Shown here in pieces: positions 45,078-53,518 of a DNA stretch of 64,000 nt (position 1 is the stretch's first letter; each line of letters starts with the position of its first letter). This stretch comes from Cytophagaceae bacterium ABcell3 (lineage in GTDB: Bacteria > Bacteroidota > Bacteroidia > Cytophagales > Cytophagaceae), in NCBI GenBank assembly GCA_030913385.1, contig CP133159.1, forward strand, positions 3,122,584-3,186,583, in the 5' to 3' direction. A model generated the notes under the pieces. That model saw only the letters and a list, made by a program, of their open reading frames with translations. It was not told the origin of the DNA and searched no databases. The translations under genes were made by a program, and so were the position numbers.

Positions 45078-46109
45078 ATGGAAGGGAAATCTGAGGGAAT
45101 AGGCTTTTTTGAAAGGTACCTGACTGTTTGGGTGCTTTTGTGTATAGTAGGTGGCATTGTGATTGGCCACTATACAGGAGAGGATATAGAAATCATATCA
45201 ACACTAGAGGTATATCACGTAAATATCCCTGTTGCCATCCTGGTTTGGATGATGATCTATCCCATGATGGTACAGGTAGATTTTAGTTCACTGAAAAAGG
45301 CCGGTAGCAACATTAAAGGTTTAAGTTTAACAGTCATCGTGAACTGGTTGATCAAACCTTTTAGTATGGCATTTTTTGCTTGGTTGTTTTTTGATAATTT
45401 ATATCAAGCATGGATTACACCCCAGCAAGCAAACGAATATATAGCAGGTGCCATTATTTTAGGGGCTGCCCCTTGCACTGCCATGGTTTTTGTATGGTCT
45501 TATCTGTCATCAGGAGACGCAAATTACACTTTGGTTCAAGTATCAATAAATGACTTGATTTTATTGGTAGCATTTATACCTATTGTCCAACTGCTTCTCG
45601 GCATTACAGACTTTCAGATTCCTTATGGTGTACTCGTTACCTCTGTTTTGGTATTTGTAGTAATTCCCTTGTTGGCAGGCTACTTGACCAATCAGTGGAT
45701 CCTGAAAACGAAAGGGGAGGAGTTCTTGAAAGGCAAGTTTTTGCCAGGCTTAAAGCCATTTTCAATAGTTGCCTTGCTTACTACACTGGTATTGCTGTTT
45801 GCTTTCCAAGGGAGTCAAATTGTAGATCAGCCTATTAATATCCTGTTAATAGCCATTCCGCTGACCACTCAAACTTACTTCATATTCTTTTTGACCTGGT
45901 TTTCTGGACGTTTTTTAAAACTTCCTTACCGAATTTGTGCGCCTGCTTCTATGATTGGTGCGAGCAATTTCTTCGAGCTAGCTGTAGCTGTGGCAATCGC
46001 TCTTTTTGGTTTAAACTCAGGTGCTTCGTTGGCCACTGTAGTAGGTGTATTGATAGAAGTACCAATTATGCTATCCTTAGTGCAATTAGCTAAAAAGTGG
46101 AAATATTAA
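45078..46109 (+). CDS. acr3: ACR3-type arsenite efflux transporter
   Basis: A 343-residue membrane protein with ten helices of the ACR3/BART superfamily. Recognisable segments are WVLLCIVGGIVIG, YPMMVQVDFSSLKK, NWLIKPFSMAFFAWLFF, GAAPCTAMVFVWSYLSSGD with the conserved cysteine that binds arsenite, NDLILLVAFIPIV, and ASNFFELAVAVAIALFG with the conserved glutamate. It expels arsenite using the proton gradient. It abuts arsC without a gap. Confidence 0.94.
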   Translation: MEGKSEGIGFFERYLTVWVLLCIVGGIVIGHYTGEDIEIISTLEVYHVNIPVAILVWMMIYPMMVQVDFSSLKKAGSNIKGLSLTVIVNWLIKPFSMAFFAWLFFDNLYQAWITPQQANEYIAGAIILGAAPCTAMVFVWSYLSSGDANYTLVQVSINDLILLVAFIPIVQLLLGITDFQIPYGVLVTSVLVFVVIPLLAGYLTNQWILKTKGEEFLKGKFLPGLKPFSIVALLTTLVLLFAFQGSQIVDQPINILLIAIPLTTQTYFIFFLTWFSGRFLKLPYRICAPASMIGASNFFELAVAVAIALFGLNSGASLATVVGVLIEVPIMLSLVQLAKKWKY

Positions 46110-46125
46110 CCGACCCCTATATTTT

Positions 46126-46584
46126 ATGAAACTAAGCCAACTAAAAGAACATTTGACTGATTTAAAAAAGGTAAACTTTAAACTACCGGATGGTACTATA
46201 GTTCCTGATCATTTTCATGTAACTGAAATAGGCCAAATAGACAAAAAGTATATTGACTGTGGTGGCACAATAAGAAATGAATCCGTAATTAGTTTTCAAT
46301 TATGGCATTCCGTTGATTACAATCACCGTTTAAGCGCTGAAAAACTCTTGAGAATAATTACACTAGCAGAAAGAGAACTAAAAATCGAAGATCATGAAAT
46401 TGAGTTAGAGTATCAGACAGACTCTATTACCAAATTTGGGATTAGTTTTGACGGAGAGCTTTTCCATCTCGAGCGATTACACACCACATGTTTAGCTCAG
46501 GACAAATGTAATATCCCTTCAGAAACCAATATAAAACACCAGCAGGATCAAACTTCGTGCACCCCTGGTGGAGGCTGTTGTTAA
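46126..46584 (+). CDS. DUF6428 protein of the arsenic operon
   Basis: A 152-residue soluble protein: DGTIVPDHFHVTEIGQIDKKYIDCGGTIRNE, FQLWHSVDYNHRLSAEKLLRII and IELEYQTDSITKFGISFDGELFHL match the DUF6428 family, often found in Bacteroidetes ars operons. It ends in a cysteine-rich tail (CLAQDKC, SCTPGGGCC) that could bind arsenite. The function is unknown. It lies 16 bp after acr3 and is the last gene of the operon. Confidence 0.8.
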   Translation: MKLSQLKEHLTDLKKVNFKLPDGTIVPDHFHVTEIGQIDKKYIDCGGTIRNESVISFQLWHSVDYNHRLSAEKLLRIITLAERELKIEDHEIELEYQTDSITKFGISFDGELFHLERLHTTCLAQDKCNIPSETNIKHQQDQTSCTPGGGCC

Positions 46585-47052
46585 TCCAGAAAACAAATCT
46601 TTGCTAATGCTTAAACAGAGCTCTACAGATCCATGGGCTTGAAAAGGATATATAATTAAAGTAGGTTGTGCGCTTGTGGCTAGCCCAAAATAAGTATTGG
46701 ACTAAAAGTTTATCAATTTACTGTACAAGGAAAATAAGAAATAACCGAAAAACTCTTGCACCTATAGCTCATAATTTTTATACAAATATGAACAGATCAG
46801 TATTTTGGGCGTTTTTCATCGCGCCCTAATGCCTTACAATCAAAGTATTCCAATACGTCTTCATGTAAGGCCATGCGTATCTTGCACACTTGTGACTTTT
46901 TCAGCAGACCCTAATTAATAAGAAAATCTTATATATTTTTATGTTCCAAACATATTGGAACGTTAAGGACTAAGTATTTTTTAATCTATTGTTTTCTTTA
47001 AACAGTTTTAAGACTTACCTGTTTAACTGTTATCTAACACAGATAGCATTAA
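46585..47052. other. Gene-free stretch with a possible protein remnant
   Basis: On the minus strand, 46910 down to 46797 is open and reads KIRMALHEDVLEYFDCKALG and DEKRPKY before a stop. The sequence looks protein-like, with a possible ATG at 46874, but only ~25-38 residues remain; it could be a relic of a small antitoxin or transposase. No other feature is recognised. Confidence 0.3.
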
Positions 47053-49158
47053 ATGAATACGATCTTGGGCAATGTTCTAAAAACCGATTTTTTGCCTTCA
47101 TTTTCTTCAATAATAGTTTTATTGATCACCCTTTTTAGTTTCTGGTACCTGCAGAGTGTAAGGGACGAAAGACGCAATGTCTTTTTCCAAGAAAGATCTG
47201 ACAGAGCTGAAATGGTAGTCGAGAAAAGAATGATTGATTACAACCAGATATTGTTGGGAGCTAAAGGGTTCATTGAAGAGTCTGATACCGTTACCCATGA
47301 GGAGTGGAGAAACTATTACAAAACCTTAGATGTCAACGAAAACTACCCAGGCATTCAAGGGATAGGCCATTCCATTTTCATTGCTCCTGATGAACTTGAG
47401 GACCACATCCGGTTTATGAGACATGAAGGAGGTTTTTCAAACTATAAGATCACTCCAAAAGACGAAAGGTCGGTATATACCTCAATCATTTACCTTGAAC
47501 CTCTCACTCTGGCCAACCAAAGGGCTATTGGGTATGATATGTTTAGCGAGCCTGTCAGGAGAGAAGCCATGAAAAGGGCTCGCGACAGTGGAACGTCCGC
47601 TTTATCAGGCAAGGTTACTTTGGTGCAAGAAGCCGGTGCTGATATACAACCTGGATTTTTATTATATGTACCAGTCTATGAGAACGAGGGGAGGGTAATT
47701 ACCAATGTAAGTGAAAGAAGGGCAAAAACTATGGGATATGTTTACAGCCCATTCCGTGCATTTGACCTTTTCAATGCTATTTTGATGGACAGGTTTCAGG
47801 AGCTTTCTATTCAGATTTATGATGGAGAAAATATTAATGATGACGCCTTGCTATATCAAAAAAAATACGAAGAAGCTGGCGTAACTAATTCAACAGAGGA
47901 TCTGGAAAAAATTAGCCAACTTCAAATCTATGGGAGTACTTGGACTATCAGGTATGCTTCCGCCGGCTTCATGTCAAGATCAGAGCAAAATCTTCCATAT
48001 TTCGTTTTATTCGGAGGAATTGCTTTTAGCATTTTAATTTTTTTTATAATGGTGTTCCATGGAAGATCTCAAATAGCCAAACGAGCTGCCATGGAATCTG
48101 TGGCTGCTCGCAACTTTATTATTGAAGCCATGCCAGAAAAAGTTTCGTTGACAGACAAGCAAGGTAACTTTACTTATGTCAACAAAAAATGGAAGAATTA
48201 TACAGGATTACCATCCGAAGGCTTTACTTTTTCTAACCTAAAGTCCATTGTGCACCCCGATGACAGAGACAAAACAGAAAGCATTTACAAAGAATGCTAT
48301 GCTTCTGGCAAAAGCTTTACAATTGAACACCGGTTAAAAAGAAAAGATGGGGTATACAGGTGGCATTTAACCTTGGTAACTGCCCGTAAGGACAAATCAG
48401 GCAATCTGATATCGTGGATGGCCACCCATATTGATATCCATGAACAAAAATCTCAGATGGAGGAACTGAAAAAAACAAACTCAGATCTCGACAATTTCGT
48501 CTATACAGCCTCTCATGATTTACGTGCTCCTATTTCAAATATGGAAGGATTGCTCCATACTGTTTATGATGAAACAAAAGAGCAGTGCAGCAGTGACGTA
48601 ACTGTGCTGTTTGACATGATCAATGTATCTATACAAAGATTGAAAAATACTATTTCAGATCTTACAGAAATTAGCCGTATTCAAAGAGAATACGAAAACC
48701 AAGAGGAGAAAGTAAATATACAAATGATCCTAGATGAGTTCAAACAAGATCATAAAGATTTAATAGAACAAAACAATGCAACCATTACTACAGATTTACC
48801 AATTCAGGAAATAAGGTTTTCAAGAAAACATTTCCGTAGCATTTTATACAACCTGGTAAGTAATGCCATTAAATATAGTAGTCCAGACAGAGATCCTAAA
48901 GTTTTTATAAGGACAGAACAAACCAATGGCAATTTCATATTATCTGTATCCGACAACGGCCTGGGCCTAACAGAAGAACAAGAAGAAAAGATCTTTGACA
49001 TGTTCAAGAGGTTACATACCCATGTAGAAGGCACGGGCATCGGCCTTTACATTGTAAAAAGAATTGTTGAAAATGCAGAAGGAAAAATTGAGGTAAACAG
49101 CAAAGCAGGAGAAGGTACTGAATTTAAGATAACTTTACCTCTAAACTCTACTGATTAA
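47053..49158 (+). CDS. Histidine kinase with CHASE sensor domain
   Basis: A 701-residue membrane sensor. A first membrane helix (~15-35) is followed by a periplasmic CHASE domain (~75-265; EEWRNYYKTLDVNENYPGIQGIGHS, YLEPLTLANQRAIGYDMFSEP, ARDSGTSALSGKVTLVQE), the domain type that binds cytokinins in plant receptors and varied small ligands in bacteria. A second membrane helix (~315-338), a PAS domain (~350-470) and the kinase follow: H488 in ASHDLRAPISNMEGL, N box NLVSNAIKYSSPD, and DNGLGL/GTGIGLYIV. The kinase part is very close to that of the ethylene-receptor-like kinase at 42272-43879. It has no receiver domain. The ligand is unknown. Confidence 0.93.
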   Translation: MNTILGNVLKTDFLPSFSSIIVLLITLFSFWYLQSVRDERRNVFFQERSDRAEMVVEKRMIDYNQILLGAKGFIEESDTVTHEEWRNYYKTLDVNENYPGIQGIGHSIFIAPDELEDHIRFMRHEGGFSNYKITPKDERSVYTSIIYLEPLTLANQRAIGYDMFSEPVRREAMKRARDSGTSALSGKVTLVQEAGADIQPGFLLYVPVYENEGRVITNVSERRAKTMGYVYSPFRAFDLFNAILMDRFQELSIQIYDGENINDDALLYQKKYEEAGVTNSTEDLEKISQLQIYGSTWTIRYASAGFMSRSEQNLPYFVLFGGIAFSILIFFIMVFHGRSQIAKRAAMESVAARNFIIEAMPEKVSLTDKQGNFTYVNKKWKNYTGLPSEGFTFSNLKSIVHPDDRDKTESIYKECYASGKSFTIEHRLKRKDGVYRWHLTLVTARKDKSGNLISWMATHIDIHEQKSQMEELKKTNSDLDNFVYTASHDLRAPISNMEGLLHTVYDETKEQCSSDVTVLFDMINVSIQRLKNTISDLTEISRIQREYENQEEKVNIQMILDEFKQDHKDLIEQNNATITTDLPIQEIRFSRKHFRSILYNLVSNAIKYSSPDRDPKVFIRTEQTNGNFILSVSDNGLGLTEEQEEKIFDMFKRLHTHVEGTGIGLYIVKRIVENAEGKIEVNSKAGEGTEFKITLPLNSTD

Positions 49159-49207
49159 AGCAGCCGTTTAAAAGCAAACATTTTACCTTTCTTTTTATTA
49201 GAAAGGT

Positions 49208-50641
49208 ATGGCTTATTTAGACAAACACTTGGGGCTGTACACAGACCTATATGAACTAAAAATGGCTCAGGCCTTTCTACTAGATGGAAAAGGAAACTGC
49301 CAAGCAAGCTTTGACTATTTCTTTAGGAAAACTCCTTTTTCAAGCCCTTTTGTAGTATTCTCCGGCCTATCGGAACTTCTTGAATCTTTACAAAATTTAG
49401 CTTTTTCCAATGATGACATAAACTACCTCAAAAACATAGGGTTCGATGAAAGGTTTTTGGAATACCTAAGCCATTTTTCTTTTAAAGGAGAAGTCTGTGC
49501 AGCTACAGAAGGTGACATTGTTTTTCCGTATGAACCTATCATAACTATAAAGGGAAATATTGTAGAAGCCCAATTAATTGAAACCCTATTATTAAATATC
49601 ATAAATTTCGAGTCACTTATTGCCACCAAAGCTTTTCGAATAAAACAAGCTGCCGGAAATAAACAAGTCATTGATTTTGGCCTTAGAAGAGCCCAAGGGC
49701 TAGGAGGGATCCATGGTTCCAAAGCGTCCGTTGCGGGCGGAGCGAACAGCACATCCAATGTTTACAGTGCATTCCTGTTCGACCTTGTACCATCTGGTAC
49801 TATGGCACATTCTTTTGTTCAAAGCTATGAAAATGAACTTGAAGCATTTCGTGTATTTGCAGAAAACTGGCCAGACAAATGTGTTTTGCTTGTAGATACC
49901 TATGACACACTTCGCATGGGAATGCCGGCTGCCATTACAATAGCAAAAGAAATGGAACAAAAAGGTCAAAAGCTCTACGGCATAAGACTCGATAGTGGAG
50001 ATTTAAACTCCTTAAGCAAGGAAGCAAGAAAAATGCTTGACGAGGCTGGTTTACCATATGTCAAAATTGTTGCATCTAGTCAACTTGATGAGGAGGTCAT
50101 ACACCAACTAGAAAACTCAAAAGCTCCAATAGACGCTTATGGAGTAGGTACAAGTATGATCACAGGAAAAGATAGTGGCGCACTGGATGGCGTTTATAAG
50201 CTTTCATATTTTGATGGCAAGCCTAGACTGAAAATATCCGAAGACTTTAACAAAATTATACTTCCTGGTTATAAAAAAGTGATACGAACAAGCGACTATA
50301 ATGGAATCTTTTTTGCGGACATCATAGCCATGGAGAATGAAAATTTAACAGAAGAGGTATATGACCTTTTTGAAAAAGACAGAAAGTTTACGGTTAAGGT
50401 TTCCCAGTCAGAGCCTTTGCTGTCAAAAGTAATGGACGACGGAAAAATACTTGTAGAAAGCAAGGCCCCATACACGAAGGCTCAATACACAAACACCAGG
50501 TTTCAAAGATTTAGCAAAGAAAAAATAACATATCTCAACTTTCCAGATTATAATATTTGGGCCACCAGTGGACTCATTCATTTACGATCAAACATTGTCA
50601 ACCAATTAAAAAGTAAATATGAGAGCTTTACTTATAGTTGA
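49208..50641 (+). CDS. pncB: Nicotinate phosphoribosyltransferase
   Basis: A 477-residue enzyme of NAD salvage that joins nicotinate and PRPP to nicotinate mononucleotide. LYTDLYELKMAQAFLLDGKGN, FDYFFRKTPF, DFGLRRAQG with the catalytic region (phosphate loop), GTMAHSFVQSYENELEAF, LLVDTYDT and YGIRLDSGDL are all present. The gene overlaps pncA by 23 bp, and a PRPP synthetase gene follows, so the operon supplies both substrates. Confidence 0.95.
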   Translation: MAYLDKHLGLYTDLYELKMAQAFLLDGKGNCQASFDYFFRKTPFSSPFVVFSGLSELLESLQNLAFSNDDINYLKNIGFDERFLEYLSHFSFKGEVCAATEGDIVFPYEPIITIKGNIVEAQLIETLLLNIINFESLIATKAFRIKQAAGNKQVIDFGLRRAQGLGGIHGSKASVAGGANSTSNVYSAFLFDLVPSGTMAHSFVQSYENELEAFRVFAENWPDKCVLLVDTYDTLRMGMPAAITIAKEMEQKGQKLYGIRLDSGDLNSLSKEARKMLDEAGLPYVKIVASSQLDEEVIHQLENSKAPIDAYGVGTSMITGKDSGALDGVYKLSYFDGKPRLKISEDFNKIILPGYKKVIRTSDYNGIFFADIIAMENENLTEEVYDLFEKDRKFTVKVSQSEPLLSKVMDDGKILVESKAPYTKAQYTNTRFQRFSKEKITYLNFPDYNIWATSGLIHLRSNIVNQLKSKYESFTYS

Positions 50642-51173
50642 TGTTCAAAATGATTTCTGTCCAGGAGGTAGCGTTCCAGCACCTGAGGGAGACAAAATCA
50701 TACCGGTCATTAATAAACTTACAGAAAGGTTTCCTTTGGTAGTAGCCTCCAAGGATTGGCACCCAGCTGATACTGTACATTTCAAAAAGTGGCCTGCTCA
50801 TTGTGTCAAAAACACACAAGGTGCAGCTTTTCATCCAAAGCTTGAGACAGGCATCATTGATAAGGTTTTTCTCAAAGGAACCGACAACCGCGATGATGGG
50901 TATTCTGCATTTGAAGCAACTAATGAAGATTTAGAAGGCTACCTTAAAAAAAAAGGAGTAAATGAACTCTACATTACCGGGCTTACTACCGAATACTGTG
51001 TTTTTAATTCTGCCTTAGATGCAGTAAACAAAGGTTTCCAAACTTATGTAATAGAAGATGCGGTAGAGGGCGTAAAGAAAAAAGAAGGAGATGAGGAAAA
51101 AGCTTTTTCGGAAATGAGGCAGAACAACATCGAAATTGTAACATCTGATAAGGTATACGAAAAAGTTGTTTAA
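50619..51173 (+). CDS. pncA: Nicotinamidase
   Basis: A 184-residue enzyme of the isochorismatase fold that turns nicotinamide into nicotinate. The catalytic triad is Asp8 (DVQNDFCPGG), Lys86 (FLKGTD) and Cys127 (GLTTEYCVFNSAL); metal ligands are Asp46, His48 and a later histidine (KDWHPADTVHF, AHCVKNTQGAAFHP). The motif before the cysteine is TTEYC instead of the commoner ATDYC. Its start lies inside the end of pncB. Confidence 0.94.
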   Translation: MRALLIVDVQNDFCPGGSVPAPEGDKIIPVINKLTERFPLVVASKDWHPADTVHFKKWPAHCVKNTQGAAFHPKLETGIIDKVFLKGTDNRDDGYSAFEATNEDLEGYLKKKGVNELYITGLTTEYCVFNSALDAVNKGFQTYVIEDAVEGVKKKEGDEEKAFSEMRQNNIEIVTSDKVYEKVV

Positions 51174-51196
51174 GAACATCGACAAAAAACTAAGTT

Positions 51197-52189
51197 ATGA
51201 AAACTAACCCTTTTTGTGTTTTTTCACTAAAATCAGGGAAATATTTTGCAGAAAAAACCGTGGCCGAAATCAATGTTCGATTGGCAGATCACGAAGAACG
51301 GGATTTTGAGGATGGAGAACACAAAATAAGGCCTATAGAAAATGTGCGAAATAAGGATGTTTATGTTGTCCAATCTTTGCACTCAGACCCTGAAATGAGT
51401 GTCAATGACAAATTGTGCAGGCTGATGTTTTTTATCGGCGCTTTAAAAGAATCTTCTGCAGCCAAGGTAACAGCCATTATCCCTTACCTGTGTTATGCCA
51501 GAAAGGACAGGAAAACCAAACAAAGAGACCCTGTTACCACCAAATACGTTGCTCGTTTGCTAGAAACTTCCGGCGTCGACCATGTAGTGACCCTAGACGT
51601 TCATAACCTACAGGCATTCCAAAACTCCTTCAGGTGCTACACAGACCACCTTGAAGCCAAAGCGCTCTTTGCTTGTTATGTAAAGAACAACATTAAAGAA
51701 AGTGATGTAGTGGTACTCTCACCTGATGCTGGCGGCATGAAACGCGCAGAAGCATTCAGTGAAGTTTTGAGCAAAAGTATCGGTACATATGTCCCCGTCA
51801 CATTCATGGAAAAGAAGCGCAGCATGGGTGTTGTCAGTGGGAGTGCTTTGGTAGGCAATGTAGAAGGCAAGTCAGTCATTGTTATCGATGACCTCATCAG
51901 CAGCGGAACCACCTTGTCACGGGCGGCCGCTATGTGTAAAGAAGCAGGGGCCAAGCAAGTCTTAGCAATGGTAACGCATGGCGTTTTTGGCTCAAAAGCA
52001 AATGAAAATCTGAAAAACCCAGCACTAGACAAGCTCATTCTTACCAATTCTATTCCATTGCCCGAGAAACTAAACCCTGATTTGGTAAAGCAAAAAATTG
52101 TTGTGCTTGATGTGGCCCCTTTGATAGGAAGATGCATCCAATGTTTGCAAACAGGAGGCTCTGTAACAGAAATCATTGAAGAACTTTAG
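51197..52189 (+). CDS. prs: Ribose-phosphate pyrophosphokinase
   Basis: A 330-residue PRPP synthetase. YARKDRKTKQRDPVTTKYVARLLE (ATP-binding region), TLDVHNLQAFQNSF, SPDAGGMKRAEAF and the PRPP loop VIVIDDLISSGTTLSRAA are clear. It is somewhat longer than the usual ~310-320 residues and diverged, so it may be a second, NAD-dedicated copy of prs besides a housekeeping one. It follows pncA by 23 bp, so the operon makes the PRPP that PncB uses. Its last codons overlap the convergent gene by 17 bp. Confidence 0.92.
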   Translation: MKTNPFCVFSLKSGKYFAEKTVAEINVRLADHEERDFEDGEHKIRPIENVRNKDVYVVQSLHSDPEMSVNDKLCRLMFFIGALKESSAAKVTAIIPYLCYARKDRKTKQRDPVTTKYVARLLETSGVDHVVTLDVHNLQAFQNSFRCYTDHLEAKALFACYVKNNIKESDVVVLSPDAGGMKRAEAFSEVLSKSIGTYVPVTFMEKKRSMGVVSGSALVGNVEGKSVIVIDDLISSGTTLSRAAAMCKEAGAKQVLAMVTHGVFGSKANENLKNPALDKLILTNSIPLPEKLNPDLVKQKIVVLDVAPLIGRCIQCLQTGGSVTEIIEEL

Positions 52190-53207
52190 AAACCTTATCA
52201 GCGTATTCTGATGCTACTTCCAAATATCTAATGCCTTTGTGCTTCCATTTTTCTCTATGGTAATCATTAGGTTCCGTTATGTGTCTAAAACACAGTAAAG
52301 ACCTTAATACAGCCCTTTTAGACTTATAAAAGTCAACTAAATGCGATGGAAAATAATCATGTGCTATAGACTGGTACTCCTGTAAAACTATATGGCCTGT
52401 CCAAGAGGCATTTAACATATCACATTCAAGAGAAAGATATGAAAGTTCTTCAGCAGGATCCAAGATCCGCAAATCTCTGTTAAATTCTAAACAGTCAATT
52501 ACTTTTGGGCTTTGATTTACATAAATATGTTCAGGCCGCAAGTCTCCATGGGCTTCTACAACTTTCCCGACCCTTTTATGCAACACTTGGCTATTGTTAT
52601 CTATATAAGCGGTAAGGGTGTTTTTTAAATGTATCAGAAGACTAGGTTTTACCTGAAAAAGTGGGTTTTCTAGCTCTTTAAGATTATTATCAATATCCCC
52701 AATTAGGTTATTCAAAAACTTTTCCGGTGTCAAATGTTCTTTTTCCTGCTTTAGATAAAAACTAGCTAAAAGTTGTGCCACAGGAAAAACTTCACACTTT
52801 TGTAACGTATTGTTTTGGATTTTATATTCCAACATAGATTTCTGAGGCAACCTTTTCATTTTTACCAACCACTCTACAGTAACTCCATGTCCTGAAAGTT
52901 GAAGTTGACCTTGGCTGTTGAGGGTCATTGGAATAACCCCTTCATAAACATCAGGTGCCAGCCGGCGGTTGAGTCGTACTTCCACCTCACAGTTATACTT
53001 CCTTTTCTCAAGGGTAGAAAAGTCCAGAAAACTGTACTTAACTGGCTTTTTCATCTTATATACATGTTTTTCAGTAAGAAAAACCCAAGACATATGTGTT
53101 TCATTCACAGTAATATCAGACCCTTTCTCTTCTTCTGGAAAGTTCTTGATATCTTTAAGAAACTCAACTTTACCTTTTGTGGGTATATGCTTTTCTTTTA
53201 AATCCAT
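52173..53207 (-). CDS. Aminoglycoside-phosphotransferase-fold protein (COG2187)
   Basis: A 344-residue kinase-like protein. HVYKMKKPVKYSFLDFSTLEKRKYNCEVEVRLNRRLAPDVYEGV corresponds to the N-lobe. VVEAHGDLRPEHIYVN is the Brenner-type catalytic loop and VIDCLEFNRDLRILDPAEEL the metal-binding aspartate region. This matches the COG2187 family, where the domain alone or joined to an AAA ATPase occurs; here only the kinase-like part is present. The substrate is unknown, and it should not be read as proof of antibiotic resistance. It overlaps the prs end. Confidence 0.85.
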   Translation of the reverse strand: MDLKEKHIPTKGKVEFLKDIKNFPEEEKGSDITVNETHMSWVFLTEKHVYKMKKPVKYSFLDFSTLEKRKYNCEVEVRLNRRLAPDVYEGVIPMTLNSQGQLQLSGHGVTVEWLVKMKRLPQKSMLEYKIQNNTLQKCEVFPVAQLLASFYLKQEKEHLTPEKFLNNLIGDIDNNLKELENPLFQVKPSLLIHLKNTLTAYIDNNSQVLHKRVGKVVEAHGDLRPEHIYVNQSPKVIDCLEFNRDLRILDPAEELSYLSLECDMLNASWTGHIVLQEYQSIAHDYFPSHLVDFYKSKRAVLRSLLCFRHITEPNDYHREKWKHKGIRYLEVASEYADKVSKVLQ

Positions 53208-53518
53208 TAGAAGTGAATTTGAGCCTTACCTTCTAAGAGGTAACTGGCAATATTTGTTATTGGCATTCCATTAAACTGATAAAAACTCTAGGCAAAATAT
53301 AGGACTTTTTAAAAGAATAATTACATATAAAACACCGAAAGTTATTGTATGAATTTCAATAACCTATACTTGTTTAATAAAGGTATCATCATAGTTTTAA
53401 ACAATAAACAAATTAATGGGTATAAAAAGTGTTGTGAATTCACTTGTCAGTAATATAAAATAAAGTAGTTTTGTATTACATCTAAGTTGACAAACAGTAA
53501 GCCATTTTTCTATTTAAG
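53208..53518. other. Intergenic region of divergent genes
   Basis: About 310 bp of AT-rich DNA between two divergent genes. It must hold promoters for both, but no -7/-33 pair stands out and no palindrome was seen. Confidence 0.4.

Noticed and set aside
51676-52176. 166-codon minus-strand reading frame inside prs
   Set aside because: It lies wholly opposite a clear enzyme gene, and its sequence has no family-like motif.
52173-53207. Aminoglycoside resistance gene
   Set aside because: The protein belongs to the broader COG2187 kinase-fold family; the sequence gives no evidence for drug phosphorylation.
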